From Apiospora phragmitis (lineage: Eukaryota; Ascomycota; Sordariomycetes; Amphisphaeriales; Apiosporaceae): a stretch of DNA of 64,000 nt. Shown here piece after piece: positions 47,488 to 57,524 of the stretch (position 1 is its first letter; the number at the start of each line of letters is the position of its first letter). Under the pieces are notes generated by a model, which was not told the origin of the DNA, did no database searches, and was given only the letters and a program-made list of their open reading frames with translations. The stretch is taken from NCBI GenBank assembly GCA_038363925.1, contig JAQQWL010000016.1, positions 1,765,566-1,829,565 on the forward strand. Direction: 5' to 3'. The position numbers and the translations under genes are program-made.

Positions 47488-47857
47488 GTTTGGATGCTGT
47501 CTCGTATGGTTTTTGTAGAGTTGTACGGGGAGAGCAGTAGTTTAGCAGCAGTCCAAGGCACTGTATAGGGGAACGATCAAGACATTAATAAGGTACCAAT
47601 GACAGTGGCAATTGAGAAAGCTTATTTTAACATGTTCGAGCTAACAACTCGTTTTCCTCCGTTTCGTCCTATGAGAGTATTCCAGCAAGGTTACAGGGCT
47701 TGGCTCCCGTCACATCCAGTGAAGCGACCAGGGCAGGACCGAGGCCAAGAAGGCTGGTAACCCACAACGCTAGCTTGGACAGAAGAGTGTAATCGTACGG
47801 CACGGTTCGAAATAGAAAATATCACAGGAAATCTGCTTTTCGGATGCCCTGTTTCGC
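47488..47857. other. Intergenic downstream of dynamin 3
   Basis: No frame or motif; presumably 3' untranslated region and spacer. Confidence 0.4.
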
Positions 47858-47905
47858 ATGAAGCTCATGGCAGGACGTAGCACTCAACATGCGCTTGCAG
47901 CTGTT
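47858..47905 (+). pseudogene. Tiny relic of the HerA-like ATPase gene
   Basis: ATGAAGCTCATGGCA (47,858-47,872) equals 58,230-58,244, and 47,877-47,905 matches 58,389-58,417 with one difference. The 144 bp between these blocks in the full gene are missing here. It is a deletion scar of a second copy. Confidence 0.6.
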
Positions 47906-47929
47906 TGTGTGGTGAATGATGTAGCCGAC

Positions 47930-48200
47930 GCAGGAATCCAGCCTGGAGTCGTCCCCGGAGTTGGTGCTGCATCTGGGATGATTGGCTGAGCTCCTTGATA
48001 TGACCCTTCACCACGAAATTGCCGACGAAGGGGACCGCCCGCAGACGGCGCCTATCGAGATGCGCGCTATCGCGATGGAAGAGATAGAGCGGCAGCTGTT
48101 CGCAGCCAAGTCCGGGAAAGTACCCGGGAGGACGGTTTACCGGTGGCTGTCTGGAAGGAGACCTAGTCTGTGGTTGAACACCATATGCTAGAAAGAAGAC
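47930..48200 (+). mobile_element. LINE relic, segment between endonuclease and reverse transcriptase
   Basis: EMRAIAMEEIERQLFAAKSGKVPG followed, after a slip, by LPVAVWKET and SVVEHH recalls the KAPGxDGLPAxVWK segment that precedes reverse transcriptase in Tad1-like fungal LINEs. The Trp-Lys-Ala core is altered and a stop interrupts the frame. Surroundings to 48,500 are unrecognisable. Confidence 0.45.
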
Positions 48201-48522
48201 TTGGCGGGGAGTGGGGTCAATGGCTACCCCCGTCCCAGCCTCTCCTCCTAGGCCTGGATGAACCTGGACGTCGCCGATATCACCGCGCAATTATCATTAC
48301 ATCCAACCTGACTACGTCCATAACGTACGGAGTCTCAAAAGCCAAGTCGTCTGTATTGCTAAGGGTCTAAAACACCACTCTAACTATCTCAACTACATAG
48401 TTACTAATCATATCCAATACAATCCACCGATTCTCATAAACAGGTCCATCAGCGAAACGATCCACGACAGAACCAGGTACCCTCACTCGATAACGATGGC
48501 ACTCCTGTCCGCCCAACCTCAC

Positions 48523-50569
48523 TTATAGTATATGCGTGGTGTTGAAGAGTCGATTACCAGTATCGGTACCGCCCCTGCCTGTAAACTTGTTATCCGACAC
48601 GCGAAGCGCGACAAGACCGAAGTTCGCATCGGTACTAAGTACGTATAACAAGCCGCCCTCCTGCAACGACTAAGCCTGAACGACGCCAGCGACAACCACG
48701 ATACGGATCGTGGCATGTAGTTCGCGGATGTTTTTAACGAACTGTACCACCGACTTGCCGCTATTCACAACCGAGTCGACTAACAACACGGTGGATTATC
48801 CCGCTAAGTGATGGACCTTGACATCCTGGGGATCCTGGGCATGGAGAAACATGGCTTTTTCGAGAACCTTGGCGACACCTTGGGCCAGGGGTTCCCCGCC
48901 ACGCATAAGAGCAATAATGGACGTGTGTTCGTCCTGTGCATTCGGAATCCGGTAGTCTATTGACCTTGGACGTGCGGGATTGTGGCTTGCTCAACCCCAA
49001 TCAACTCCGAGAGGAACTCGAGGGCAAGGTATTCTCCGACTCTAGCATGGGCTTTGCGCAAGGCCGTTCCTTAGATACGTGCGTCCCGTATCGCCGTCAT
49101 CAGCAGCTTAGCCGCGTTCTTGTCTGTGGCATGAAGCATACGGACGCCTGTCGCTCGGATTCGACGATCAAATACGGCCTGGAGGAACTCGGGGTCGTGG
49201 AGCTGGAGCAAGGGGAGCTTGGCCACGCCCAGACGGGGCGATGCATGGCCTAGCAGCAGCACTTAGTTGGCTCGGAGGCTGCCCTGATCGATAGCGGTCG
49301 ACAAGGCGCCATCCATCGACTGACTTCGACCGCGCGCCGGACCCACTACCACGACGGCTCGATCTGCCTCGCTCATCATGAATAGATCTAATAGACTATC
49401 TCTAAACGCCCATACGTACGTCTTGTGGACCACTCTCAGACGGGAGACGAGAGAAGCCTTCACCGCAGCCGTGACGACGAAGCCATCCGCGACACGCCCG
49501 CCCCCGATCACTTGGACAGTCTTGGACAGGCCATACTTCGCTAAGACCTTGGCCCAGATACGACCCAGTCCACAGGTGACAACGACCGCACCGACGTGGT
49601 CGTATGCGGCCACGAAATGCAAAAGAAAGACGAACTCGGGGTGAATTTCCACTTTCGATGCCACGAGATCGCAGAGAGCGTCGAACCCTCTCTCATCGGC
49701 AGCTTCCTCGTATAATAGCATTGCTTGTCGGAAGGCAGTATACGAGTAACCCAGGGGCCACCAAACAGCGTCTTCAGGGGACACTCATCGTGCTTGTTCG
49801 TACAGCCACGCTAGAACAGCTCTCCCGTGTCTACGGTGGCCAGAGTCTTGTCCGCATCTAGCACAAGGACGGTTTAGAGGTGTTTCTGGGCGCCAAGGGC
49901 CTCGTCTAGTCGGTTGTTGGCGCGAGACAAGTTGTGTTCCTCCGAGTGGTGCTGAAAATCGCGTAGAAGTGTTGGCACCTGGCCCGAAGTCGTGGCCTGC
50001 GGGGACACAAAACAGAAGAGGATCCCATGTTGACGATATAGCATACGCAACTGGGTCTTTTCGGCATCTTTCCACGCACGCAGGTGGCTAAGAGACGCTG
50101 ATGGCCGGGTTCGCTGGGTATCATTCGTTCGGCGCTGTGCAATCAGTTCTGCCGGCACGTCTAGGTAGAGAATGTGTGTAAAGGTGTTCCAGTCGCTCGG
50201 AGTATGTATTGGGTGTTGCTGCTCTCCCTCGGACTAGAATATGAAATGTCCGGTAACAACTGCGGTTTGTCCGCTGCGGGTACAGTCGTTCTTAATCAAG
50301 TTGATGGCACGCTCACGCCAGGATGCCTTGTCGTGCTCTTCTGCTCTCTTGAAAGCGTCGAGCCCGCCGGGGACAAGAGAGCCAATCACATGGGAGCCTT
50401 CGTAGAGCTCGAAGTGCTCAAATCCCTGCTGCTGCCGCAACTGGCTCAACAAGAACGTCTTGCCCGAGCCTGGGATGCCATATAAGCCAATGACGGTGGC
50501 AGTGGGGGAGGGAGATGAAGTATGCGTTTGGTCTGAATGAATATCCATCTTGTCGTTCGGCAAAGCCAT
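48523..50569 (-). pseudogene. P-loop kinase / HAD phosphatase / phosphoribosyltransferase fusion, RIP-damaged
   Basis: From ATG 50,569: GLYGIPGSGKTFLL (P-loop, adenylate-kinase-like), VVTGHFIF then TAG where Trp is expected, THILYLDVPAELIAQRR (LID-like), VLVLDADKTLATVDTG (HAD DxDxT), VVVTCGLGRIW and VIGGGRVADGFVV (later HAD motifs), and VLLVDSVVNSGKSVVQFV (PRPP loop of a uracil-phosphoribosyltransferase-like domain). It ends FTGRGGTDTGNRLFNTTH before TAA at 48,523. Nonsense codons before TVLVLDAD, after LRAN, after HLAG and after VVQA all fit CAA/CAG to TAA/TAG. One slip lies in a C run near 49,752. I recognise this three-domain arrangement from fungal genomes, where it is linked by annotation to nucleotide salvage. 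This copy is inactive. Confidence 0.75.
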
Positions 50570-50982
50570 CTATCGCCTTTGGTAGTGTTGGGTAAAGGAG
50601 AAAAAGACAGAAAGGAATGAATATAGGCGGGGCTGGGCCGTCGCTTTGCTTAAATCACCGTGGGAAGAGATCGGTTTGCTCAGAGCTTTGGGGGCACGCC
50701 TGTTTGTCTGTATTGTCTTAGGATGCTGGGGAGGTCTCTGTATCTGAACAGGTCAAAGCTTCTTTTTGACAGCAGCTGAACAAACGCTTCACTTAGTACC
50801 AAACAGAAGACCATGTGTGTGTGCATCTACGCTCTGGCACCTGTTGATTTCCTTAATTTGCTTTTCGTACAAACCAAACCCAGTGGTTTGGCAATAAACA
50901 CCCCCATCCTGACGATTTCCTTTATTTGATTCTCTCACAAACCAAAATCAGCAATCTAGCGAAAGACACACCCATCCTGACG
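50570..50982. other. Divergent intergenic region
   Basis: Shared upstream region of the fusion pseudogene (left) and the conserved gene on the right. An imperfect repeat of about 60 bp (CCCATCCTGACGAT core) occurs at about 50,903 and 50,970, the second copy running into the start codon. Confidence 0.4.
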
Positions 50983-51408
50983 ATGCGCCCATGTTTCCAC
51001 CGGTGGCATAGGGTGTTAGGCCTACCACAGCAAGCGCCATCCTGGTACCGAGCCCGACTTTTCGAGGAGTTGCGAGAGCGCCGACTCGCAAGTACGCCCT
51101 TGGACAAATTGAGCGAAACGGCGGATGTTCTCTTCTGCGTTAGCCGATCTTATTACGATGGCTTCCCCGTCCGAAAGGTCCCTCTGCCTTCCCCTGCCAC
51201 ATTTGTCGGTCGGTTGCTATATACGTACATGTTGACCAAATATACTTCGCGGTTCCTGTTCTACCGAACGGCAGCTGGTCTTTGCGATATTACTCGATAT
51301 CAGGCGGTACGCGAGGTCGTGAATCCTGGCAAAGATAAGAAGCTCGATGAAGTTGCCTTCCGTCATCAGCTTGACCCAGTCAATTTAAGCGTGTGGCTCG
51401 CCTGCTGA
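50983..51408 (+). CDS. Conserved fungal hypothetical protein, 141 residues
   Basis: ATG 50,983 opens MRPCFHRWHRVLGLPQQAP, then WYRARLFEELRERR, KLSETADVLFCVSRSYYDGFP, TYMLTKYTSRFLFYRTAA, VREVVNPGKDKKLDEVA and RHQLDPVNL, ending at 51,408. I recognise a short fungal family of unknown function with this pattern (HRWHR, KLSET, YDGFP, VREVVNP). The usual Trp-Pro-rich end after the 'R..W' helix appears cut by the TGA, since W/P-rich residues (RRVWPLLP-like) follow in another frame. It is divergent to the fusion pseudogene. The frame is otherwise intact. Confidence 0.6.
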   Translation: MRPCFHRWHRVLGLPQQAPSWYRARLFEELRERRLASTPLDKLSETADVLFCVSRSYYDGFPVRKVPLPSPATFVGRLLYTYMLTKYTSRFLFYRTAAGLCDITRYQAVREVVNPGKDKKLDEVAFRHQLDPVNLSVWLAC

Positions 51409-51599
51409 GACGCGTCTGGCCTCTGCTGCCGTAAAAGGTAGGAATCACAAACTAGAAGGAGGAGAATGAGAACAAATTCTGACTCCCATTATTCCAGTAT
51501 AGATATACGACTACTATGTACGAATCCGAAGAGCCAAGACTCGGTGAAGCTGCATTTGCACATCACTCGGCAGTGCACAGGCACTTAGAGACACTTAAG

Positions 51600-51957
51600 C
51601 GGATGGTCTCCTTAAGGCGTAGCGCCCGTATAAACTGCACGGTTCCACCGTAGTCGTAGGTACCAGTTCCTGCCGGCTTACACTCAAGACGGTATTATGC
51701 TTTTGCGTATCTTCCAAGGGTTTACGGACAGCGAGGCATTCGAAGACTTTATTTAAGAACTTCTGCCTCTATGTGGGAGATGGCCGGAGCCGAGGTCTGT
51801 CCTAGTCATGGACAATGCACCGTTTCATCAGCCCGACAGAATCTAATAGCTATGTAATGATACCGGAGTCAAGCTCCTATTCCTGCCACCCTATTCACCA
51901 GACCTGAATCCGATTAAAGAGTTCTTTGCCGAGCTCAAGGCCTTTATTGTATTCTAA
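51600..51957 (+). mobile_element. Tc1/mariner-type transposase relic
   Basis: One frame reads RRYQFLPAYTQDGIML, FTDSEAFEDFI, stop, ELLPLCGRWPEPRSVLVMDNAPFHQ, stops, [30 protein letters not shown] and [11 protein letters not shown] carry the second and third acidic positions of the DDE transposase. The three stops (TAA, TAA, TAG) stand where Gln is expected, a RIP pattern. The 5' part and inverted repeats are not visible. Confidence 0.75.
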
Positions 51958-51996
51958 TTCAGTTGGTTCTCATTCCATTGGTGAGAGGGGAGTCGG

Positions 51997-53600
51997 ATGA
52001 AGAGGCGGCGGTCGTCCAACGCGACAATGGAGGACCGTGCAGAGATGGAGCTCGTGCTGGACGCGCCAAACTCTATCGCGACGTCGGTCAAACGATCGAA
52101 GCGGGCGAAATCCAGCGCCAGAGCACGAGAGGCGCTACTCTCGAATGAAAGCGACAATGGGCTGGAAAAGCTCGAATAGCAATGTGTCCATCGGACCGGA
52201 AATGCTGCAGCGCATCTACGAGCTCGTGGCCAACTCTAAGAACGAGATCCGAGACCTGAAAGAGATCCTCAACAACTAGCAGGCAACCATCCAGCAGCTC
52301 ACCACCGAGCCTCAAAATGTCACCCAGCAATTGAAAGAATTCAGGGACGGCGCGGCCCTCGGCAGCAGCGCCCAGACGAGCCCTCAGGCCTCCTACGCGC
52401 AAGTCGTACGCACGCCCCCGACGAGCCAGCCGATCAACGTACGCACGCTTACGTCGATGAACACGACGCCCTCCGCGTTCATCGATAAGTTATACTGTAC
52501 CATCGACACATCCCGGATGGAGGACGATAAAAGAGCGAGTGTGACCGCCGGAACGGGTCGAGGCGCCATCGAGAAGGAAATACGAGCGACGGGAGAACAG
52601 AAGGACTGGCGATGCCGTGCCATGACCATGGACCCCAGGAAGCCCTAACGCATCAAGATCGTCTGCCGAGATGAGACCGAGCACCGACTAGTCAAGCAAG
52701 CCGCCGAGAAGACGAACGCGTCTAGAGCTCGCGTCCTGCGAGACGAACTATACCCGATCAAGGTCGACAGCGTCAGGCGCACAGCGGTCCTGGACGAGAA
52801 CGACAACATACGAGACGGAGCAGCCGAGGCATTCGGAAAAGAGAACGAGACGACAGTCGCTAAGGTGGCATGGCTGAGCCGGAAAGACAACGGGAAGGTA
52901 TACGGTCCCATGGTCGTCTACCTGACGAAGGCGGTCGAGGCGTGAAAGTTCCTCGAGGAGGGCCTTCTTTTACGCCGGAGGCGAGTCGGGCTACACGAGG
53001 GCATTCGAGCGACGAGAGCGCCCGGAACAGTTTTATAACTGCCAGCAGGTGGGACACAAGGCATTCCAATGCAAGAACGCCCAGATCTGCGGACGATGCG
53101 TGAAGCAGGGGCACAGCCATCATGGCTGCGAGGCAACCGTGCTAGAGTGCATCCCGTGCGGGGGACCACACGAGTCGTTTAGCCAACATTGTCCGGAGCT
53201 GTACCCGTCGAACCATGGCTAGACCGTTCCGTATCATTCAAAACAACGTGAGGAAGTAAGGACCCGTATACGACAGACTTATTAACGACGAAGATATACA
53301 GCATGCAACAGTGATCTCGATTCAAGAGCCTCACGCGAGGATGACTCAGGGGCGCCTTCTGACGACGCCGATGGGACACCATAGGTAGGTCAAGATGGTC
53401 CCAACAATTTGGAGAGAAGGGAGATGGCCGATCCGGAGCATGCTCTGGGTCAGCAAGGAGGTGGAAGCGGAGCAAGCCCCGGTTGGGTCCCCTGACATTA
53501 CCACGGCAATCGTGCGGCTCTCAGAACGTATCTTCACATCACACCACTCACTTCTTATCTTAGTAAGGCAGACAAGATCCTGTGCTACATCATGAGCGGA
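51997..53600 (+). mobile_element. LINE (Tad1-like) 5' relic: ORF1 and start of ORF2
   Basis: ORF1 pieces run from ATG 51,997 (KRRRSSNATMEDRAEMEL), through SYAQVVRTPP, to DELYPIKVDSVRRTAVLDE. They end with three CCHC-like zinc knuckles (NCQQVGHKAFQC, CGRCVKQGHSHHGC, CIPCGGPHESFSQHC) just before 53,212. ORF2 starts at ATG 53,215 (ARPFRIIQNNVRK) and holds the beginning of the apurinic-type endonuclease (Asn in the first motif, SIQEPHARM with the catalytic Glu). Stops and shifts interrupt both, and it breaks off near 53,600 before any reverse transcriptase. Confidence 0.75.
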
Positions 53601-53955
53601 AAAATGAAGAGCTGCCCAAAGACCGTGGCGCTACCTCGCAATTGACTAGCATTCGAATCGTTATTTGGGCCATAACTAGTGGTGTAGCTCTTGGCTGGCA
53701 TACCTATTGTTTCATGGTGTACCATTGCTAGGTAGGTTCAAGGAGCTGGAGTAGGTAATAGAGAGCCGGATGAGGCGCGGAGAGGCGTTCTCAAGCTGGC
53801 CCGTGCGGCTCAACGTCAATAACCGGGACTGGCTGCCCTTTGCGCTGCCATTCTGCATAATCATATCTTCTTCACACGATTACGCCTACGTCCCATGCGT
53901 CACGGATCTCAGCTTGCAGGTATCAAGCCTTAAAACGTCAACCACTTCCCAGAAT

Positions 53956-54437
53956 ATGGACACTACGAACGAACCAAAACGAGTCTTCGTCTCTGTCTCG
54001 CCCAAAAGTTCTTATTACCCTGAGGCCTGGACCTCTCCCGGTGCGATCGTTTCGACAGCGGTTGATCTCCTACAGAAAACTGGCCTGATCACTCCAACTG
54101 AACCTCCCGTACCTCGTATCCTTGTCCAAGAGAGATGGAACCGCATCCATATTGTCTTCGACGTTTTCAATGAAAGTTACAACCCGGAGACAGCTCACCT
54201 TATAGGCGGAACGATTTAAAGGTTCTTGAAGTCTACTTCAGCGCCCAAGGCGGGGTCAACACCGAACACACAGCCATTGCAAAAAGTGGACTACAAGCCG
54301 AAGTCAACAAGCAACTTCGGGAAATCCATGATTGGACGGGCGTCGGTAGCCAGCCGCCCTTTATCGTCGACCACTCCAATGGCCGTGTGCCAACTTATCC
54401 ACATCCCCGTACTCTTGCTAAAAATACGAAGGCATAA
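53956..54437 (+). CDS. Hypothetical protein, one frame break
   Basis: From ATG 53,956 (DTTNEPKRVFVSVSPKSSYYP) the frame runs through SPGAIVSTAVDLLQKTGLI and ERWNRIHIVFDVFNESYNPETAHLIGGT to a stop at 54,217. If one base is restored near 54,214, it continues DLKVLEVYFSAQGGVNTEHTA, QAEVNKQLREIHDWTGVG and HPRTLAKNTKA to TAA at 54,435-54,437. The continuation fits in composition and gives about 160 residues. No known domain recognised. The frame is open upstream of 53,956 as well, so a longer N-terminus cannot be excluded. Confidence 0.5.
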
Positions 54438-57400
54438 TGCATCCGTCAAGAGTCCTGCACCACACTGTTATTCAGTGTTCCTGCCTTTCGGGCGCCGTTC
54501 CCTGGAATAAATGTTTTCACTCCGGGGTTGGATAGCTGCAAGTTATACACTTCCCATTTCGATCAACACTCACGGTTGACCGTGTGCATACGCTTGATGA
54601 TCTCCTTAGCCACATTCACTCTCTCTTATAGTCGAGATCACCCAATCACAGGCGCTGCAACGCTTGACCTTCCAATGGCACATGGTGAATAACAAGTTCT
54701 GTGAAGATCCCATCAGTTATTTATATGCGATCGCAGATATATTCAATTACCTTTTCGCGTAATGGCTCAGCGAGGAAAACAGATGTGCGTGTTTGGTATA
54801 AGACGCCTATTCTTCATCTGCGTTAGATGTCCGTGTATTAATAATTAAGGAGTAGCTGCTTAATTGATGGTGCATTACGAGTAATCAAACAGATTAACTA
54901 GATAGGTTTGGCTTTTTATAACTATTCAAAACTGTTGATGGTTAATCTATGCGTTTGAACCGCACATCACTTGACCATACGACAGGTGTGGTGGGGGTAA
55001 AAAATCCAGCGGTACGGTAACTACGGGGACCTGATTTCCTCCAATACTTTGTTCTTCCTCTACTGTTTCCCCTCATCCCCAGCCCGCAACCCCGCTACCG
55101 AGGCCAGATAATAGGATGCATATCTTTACATGGCTAGAGACGATGAGCTTAACTTTGCATGTGAGTTAGGGGTGCGCGAAAGTACTACACGATATGGTTC
55201 TATGAACTTAGGCACAATTGCTGCCTATCTTGTGCGACCGTTTCGGTGCGAGTGGGTAGCTTTGGTGTTCAGTACCTAGATTCGACAGCCGCGCTATAAA
55301 GAATAGTTTTATGAGCATAGCGTGTGGGGTTTCCGGAAGAAGCGCGAAGTGCGGCACTTGCCTAGGGGTGGATGCGTGCTTAGACCTGGTTCAGTCTTAG
55401 GATACAGGAATAAAGCGGCGGCGAGATGCTGTCACAGTAAGGCGTGTTGGTCTCGTCTCCAGTGCACGGCGAACAACAACATCTGGAGCGTACGATATGC
55501 CCCGCGGTGGGGCAGCGGATATGCACCAACCAGTTGGAGAACTTATCTGGCAGTCTCGTCGAGGTCTTTGCCATTTGCAACTCCGTATCTGCTCAAATGA
55601 AGTACATTCCTTCGCCTTCGAGCTTAGTCTCATGTAGAATCCAGCTGTGCTTTGCTGCTTGTCTCCAGCAGTCCATGTGATCCTAAGACCTCGATAGTCT
55701 AGTATGAATAACGAGTAAATCAGATCGGTCGAGCAGGACGCCCTTCCTTCCCGCCTCTGCTGCTGATTCGATGAAGCTGAGTACATGGTCAACTACGGTG
55801 TAGTTGCTGTTGGCTTTTGGTGTACCATCTTCAGCATCGCGCCCTGAAGCGTTCGCACAGTGAGTGGTGCGGGATAGAATTTAGGTAGGTACCCCACCGC
55901 ACAGACCAACTTAAGAACTTATCAACCAGCCTCGTCCGGATGTCTGCTCGATGTACACAACATACAACAGAACACCGTCGCCGACTCCTTCAAACACCTC
56001 CCCGCCACCGCCACCGACGATACTCATCTCTACCGAACCCGACTCTTCGTATCAGCATTAGAAGTCTCTTTCGTCTGAGTGTTTTCGGGAATCCGGTCTC
56101 CCGCCAGCACGACGAGGCTCAGTCTTGTCAGGTCATATCTCGGCATGCGCGCGGAGGCTCCTACATAATGACCACCACTCCTACACTAGTTCAAGGGACA
56201 TTCACGTCAGCCCAGCTGCTCCTTGTTGCCGCGCCCCTGGCTACACTCGTTTCGAGCTCCTCAAGCCGACCGATACGCAAGCTCCGTTTTGGCAATCACT
56301 CGTACGTACTAGGCGGATCTAGCTGTTCTGCCCTCGAGCTGTAAGAAATCTACCTCATTCCAAATACTTCATGCTTCCATCAGCGACGTATCGACCCCTA
56401 GAGAGCTGGCTGGCTTCCGACGCGCAGCCCACCCAACCATGCCGGTCACCGGCTGAGCGATCTGCGACCCAAGCGGCCACCCTCAAAAATACTAGTCAGA
56501 AGTCATACACCAATAGCCGTGATAATCGCTTGGCGCAACCCCTGGTAGAGAGCAAAGAGGGACGAATGTGAAAGTACGACCATACGGTATCCACATAAAT
56601 GACGGGCGCGAAGGGCAAGACGAATCCATACGGCGACATTGTTCGATCTCACCAGTGTTGCATTCACTGGACATAATATAAGACCCGGCTTGGTATTCTG
56701 AATCTGCCTGCACACGCCCGCCGCGGGTGACGCCGGCCAGCAAATGGCTGGCTTGCAGGACACAGGCGGAACGGTACTGTGCTGTGTTAGACATTGGCGC
56801 AATGGGCACACATACTCGGCAATACCGGACCAGCGTTGCGGCGGGAGCGTCAGGGCATTGCCTAGCTAGTAGGCTATCGATATGCTCCATTGTGACGGCG
56901 ATGACATCATGCTCTTTTCGCCTGGCGACCTCTTCCTCCAGGCTAGGGACGTGTCGTATTGCAGACACGGTAACCACATTCTTCTTCGCCTTGAATCCCT
57001 TTTTGAAGCGGAGTGCAGTAACTGTAGTAGCAGTCTAGCTGCTTATCAGCTTTGCTTCGATATTTTAGATCGGAGTCATTTACGGTGCGATGGCAGCGCC
57101 AAGAGGGGCCGGCGACTCGCAAACCAAGTAATAAAGGCCAGCTGCGCAGGTTTCCGAATTGACCAATGGGTTCGTGTTCATAAAGCAGATCCGTTCATTG
57201 ATTAAAGGATACTTCAGAACAAGAGCGGTACTATGTTCGGATGGCTTCTAGTTAGAGCTGGTACGGGAAGTAAATCCCACGTCAAACGGAACCTGACCGC
57301 TAGATGTAAGTGAAAAAGTTCAGGGATTAAGGTTATCTATTTGTTTTCTTTGTCGGCTCATACACTTTGCTGTACCCGGGTACCTGGACTTCTGCAAACG

Positions 57401-57524
57401 CGCGTGGGATCTTGAGCTTAGTACTTTGCCATTTTCTTCTGCCTTTGGGAGCTTGATTTAGTAGCCTGGGAGCGTATGTTATAATTTGTTGCACTCCTTC
57501 CAAGCTGTTAACTTTTGATTCTAG
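54438..57524. other. Gene-poor spacer with one dispersed repeat
   Basis: Three kilobases with only unconvincing frames (for example 55,940-56,344 plus, 55,397-55,792 minus). The right part holds the second copy of the 2-kb repeat. The first exon or exons of the HerA-like gene may lie in 57,200-57,500, but I could not define them. Confidence 0.4.
56490..56880 (+). repeat. Dispersed degenerate repeat, copy 2
   Basis: Matches 2,010-2,365 in the same orientation, with blocks GTGATAATCGCTTGGCGC, CTGCACACGCCCGCC and ACATTGGCGCAATGGGCACA. It carries an extra ~90 bp between the first two blocks compared with copy 1. Confidence 0.6.

Noticed and set aside
55322..55792. Overlapping ORFs on both strands
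   Set aside because: Neither strand has a recognisable motif or a conserved second copy; left as intergenic.
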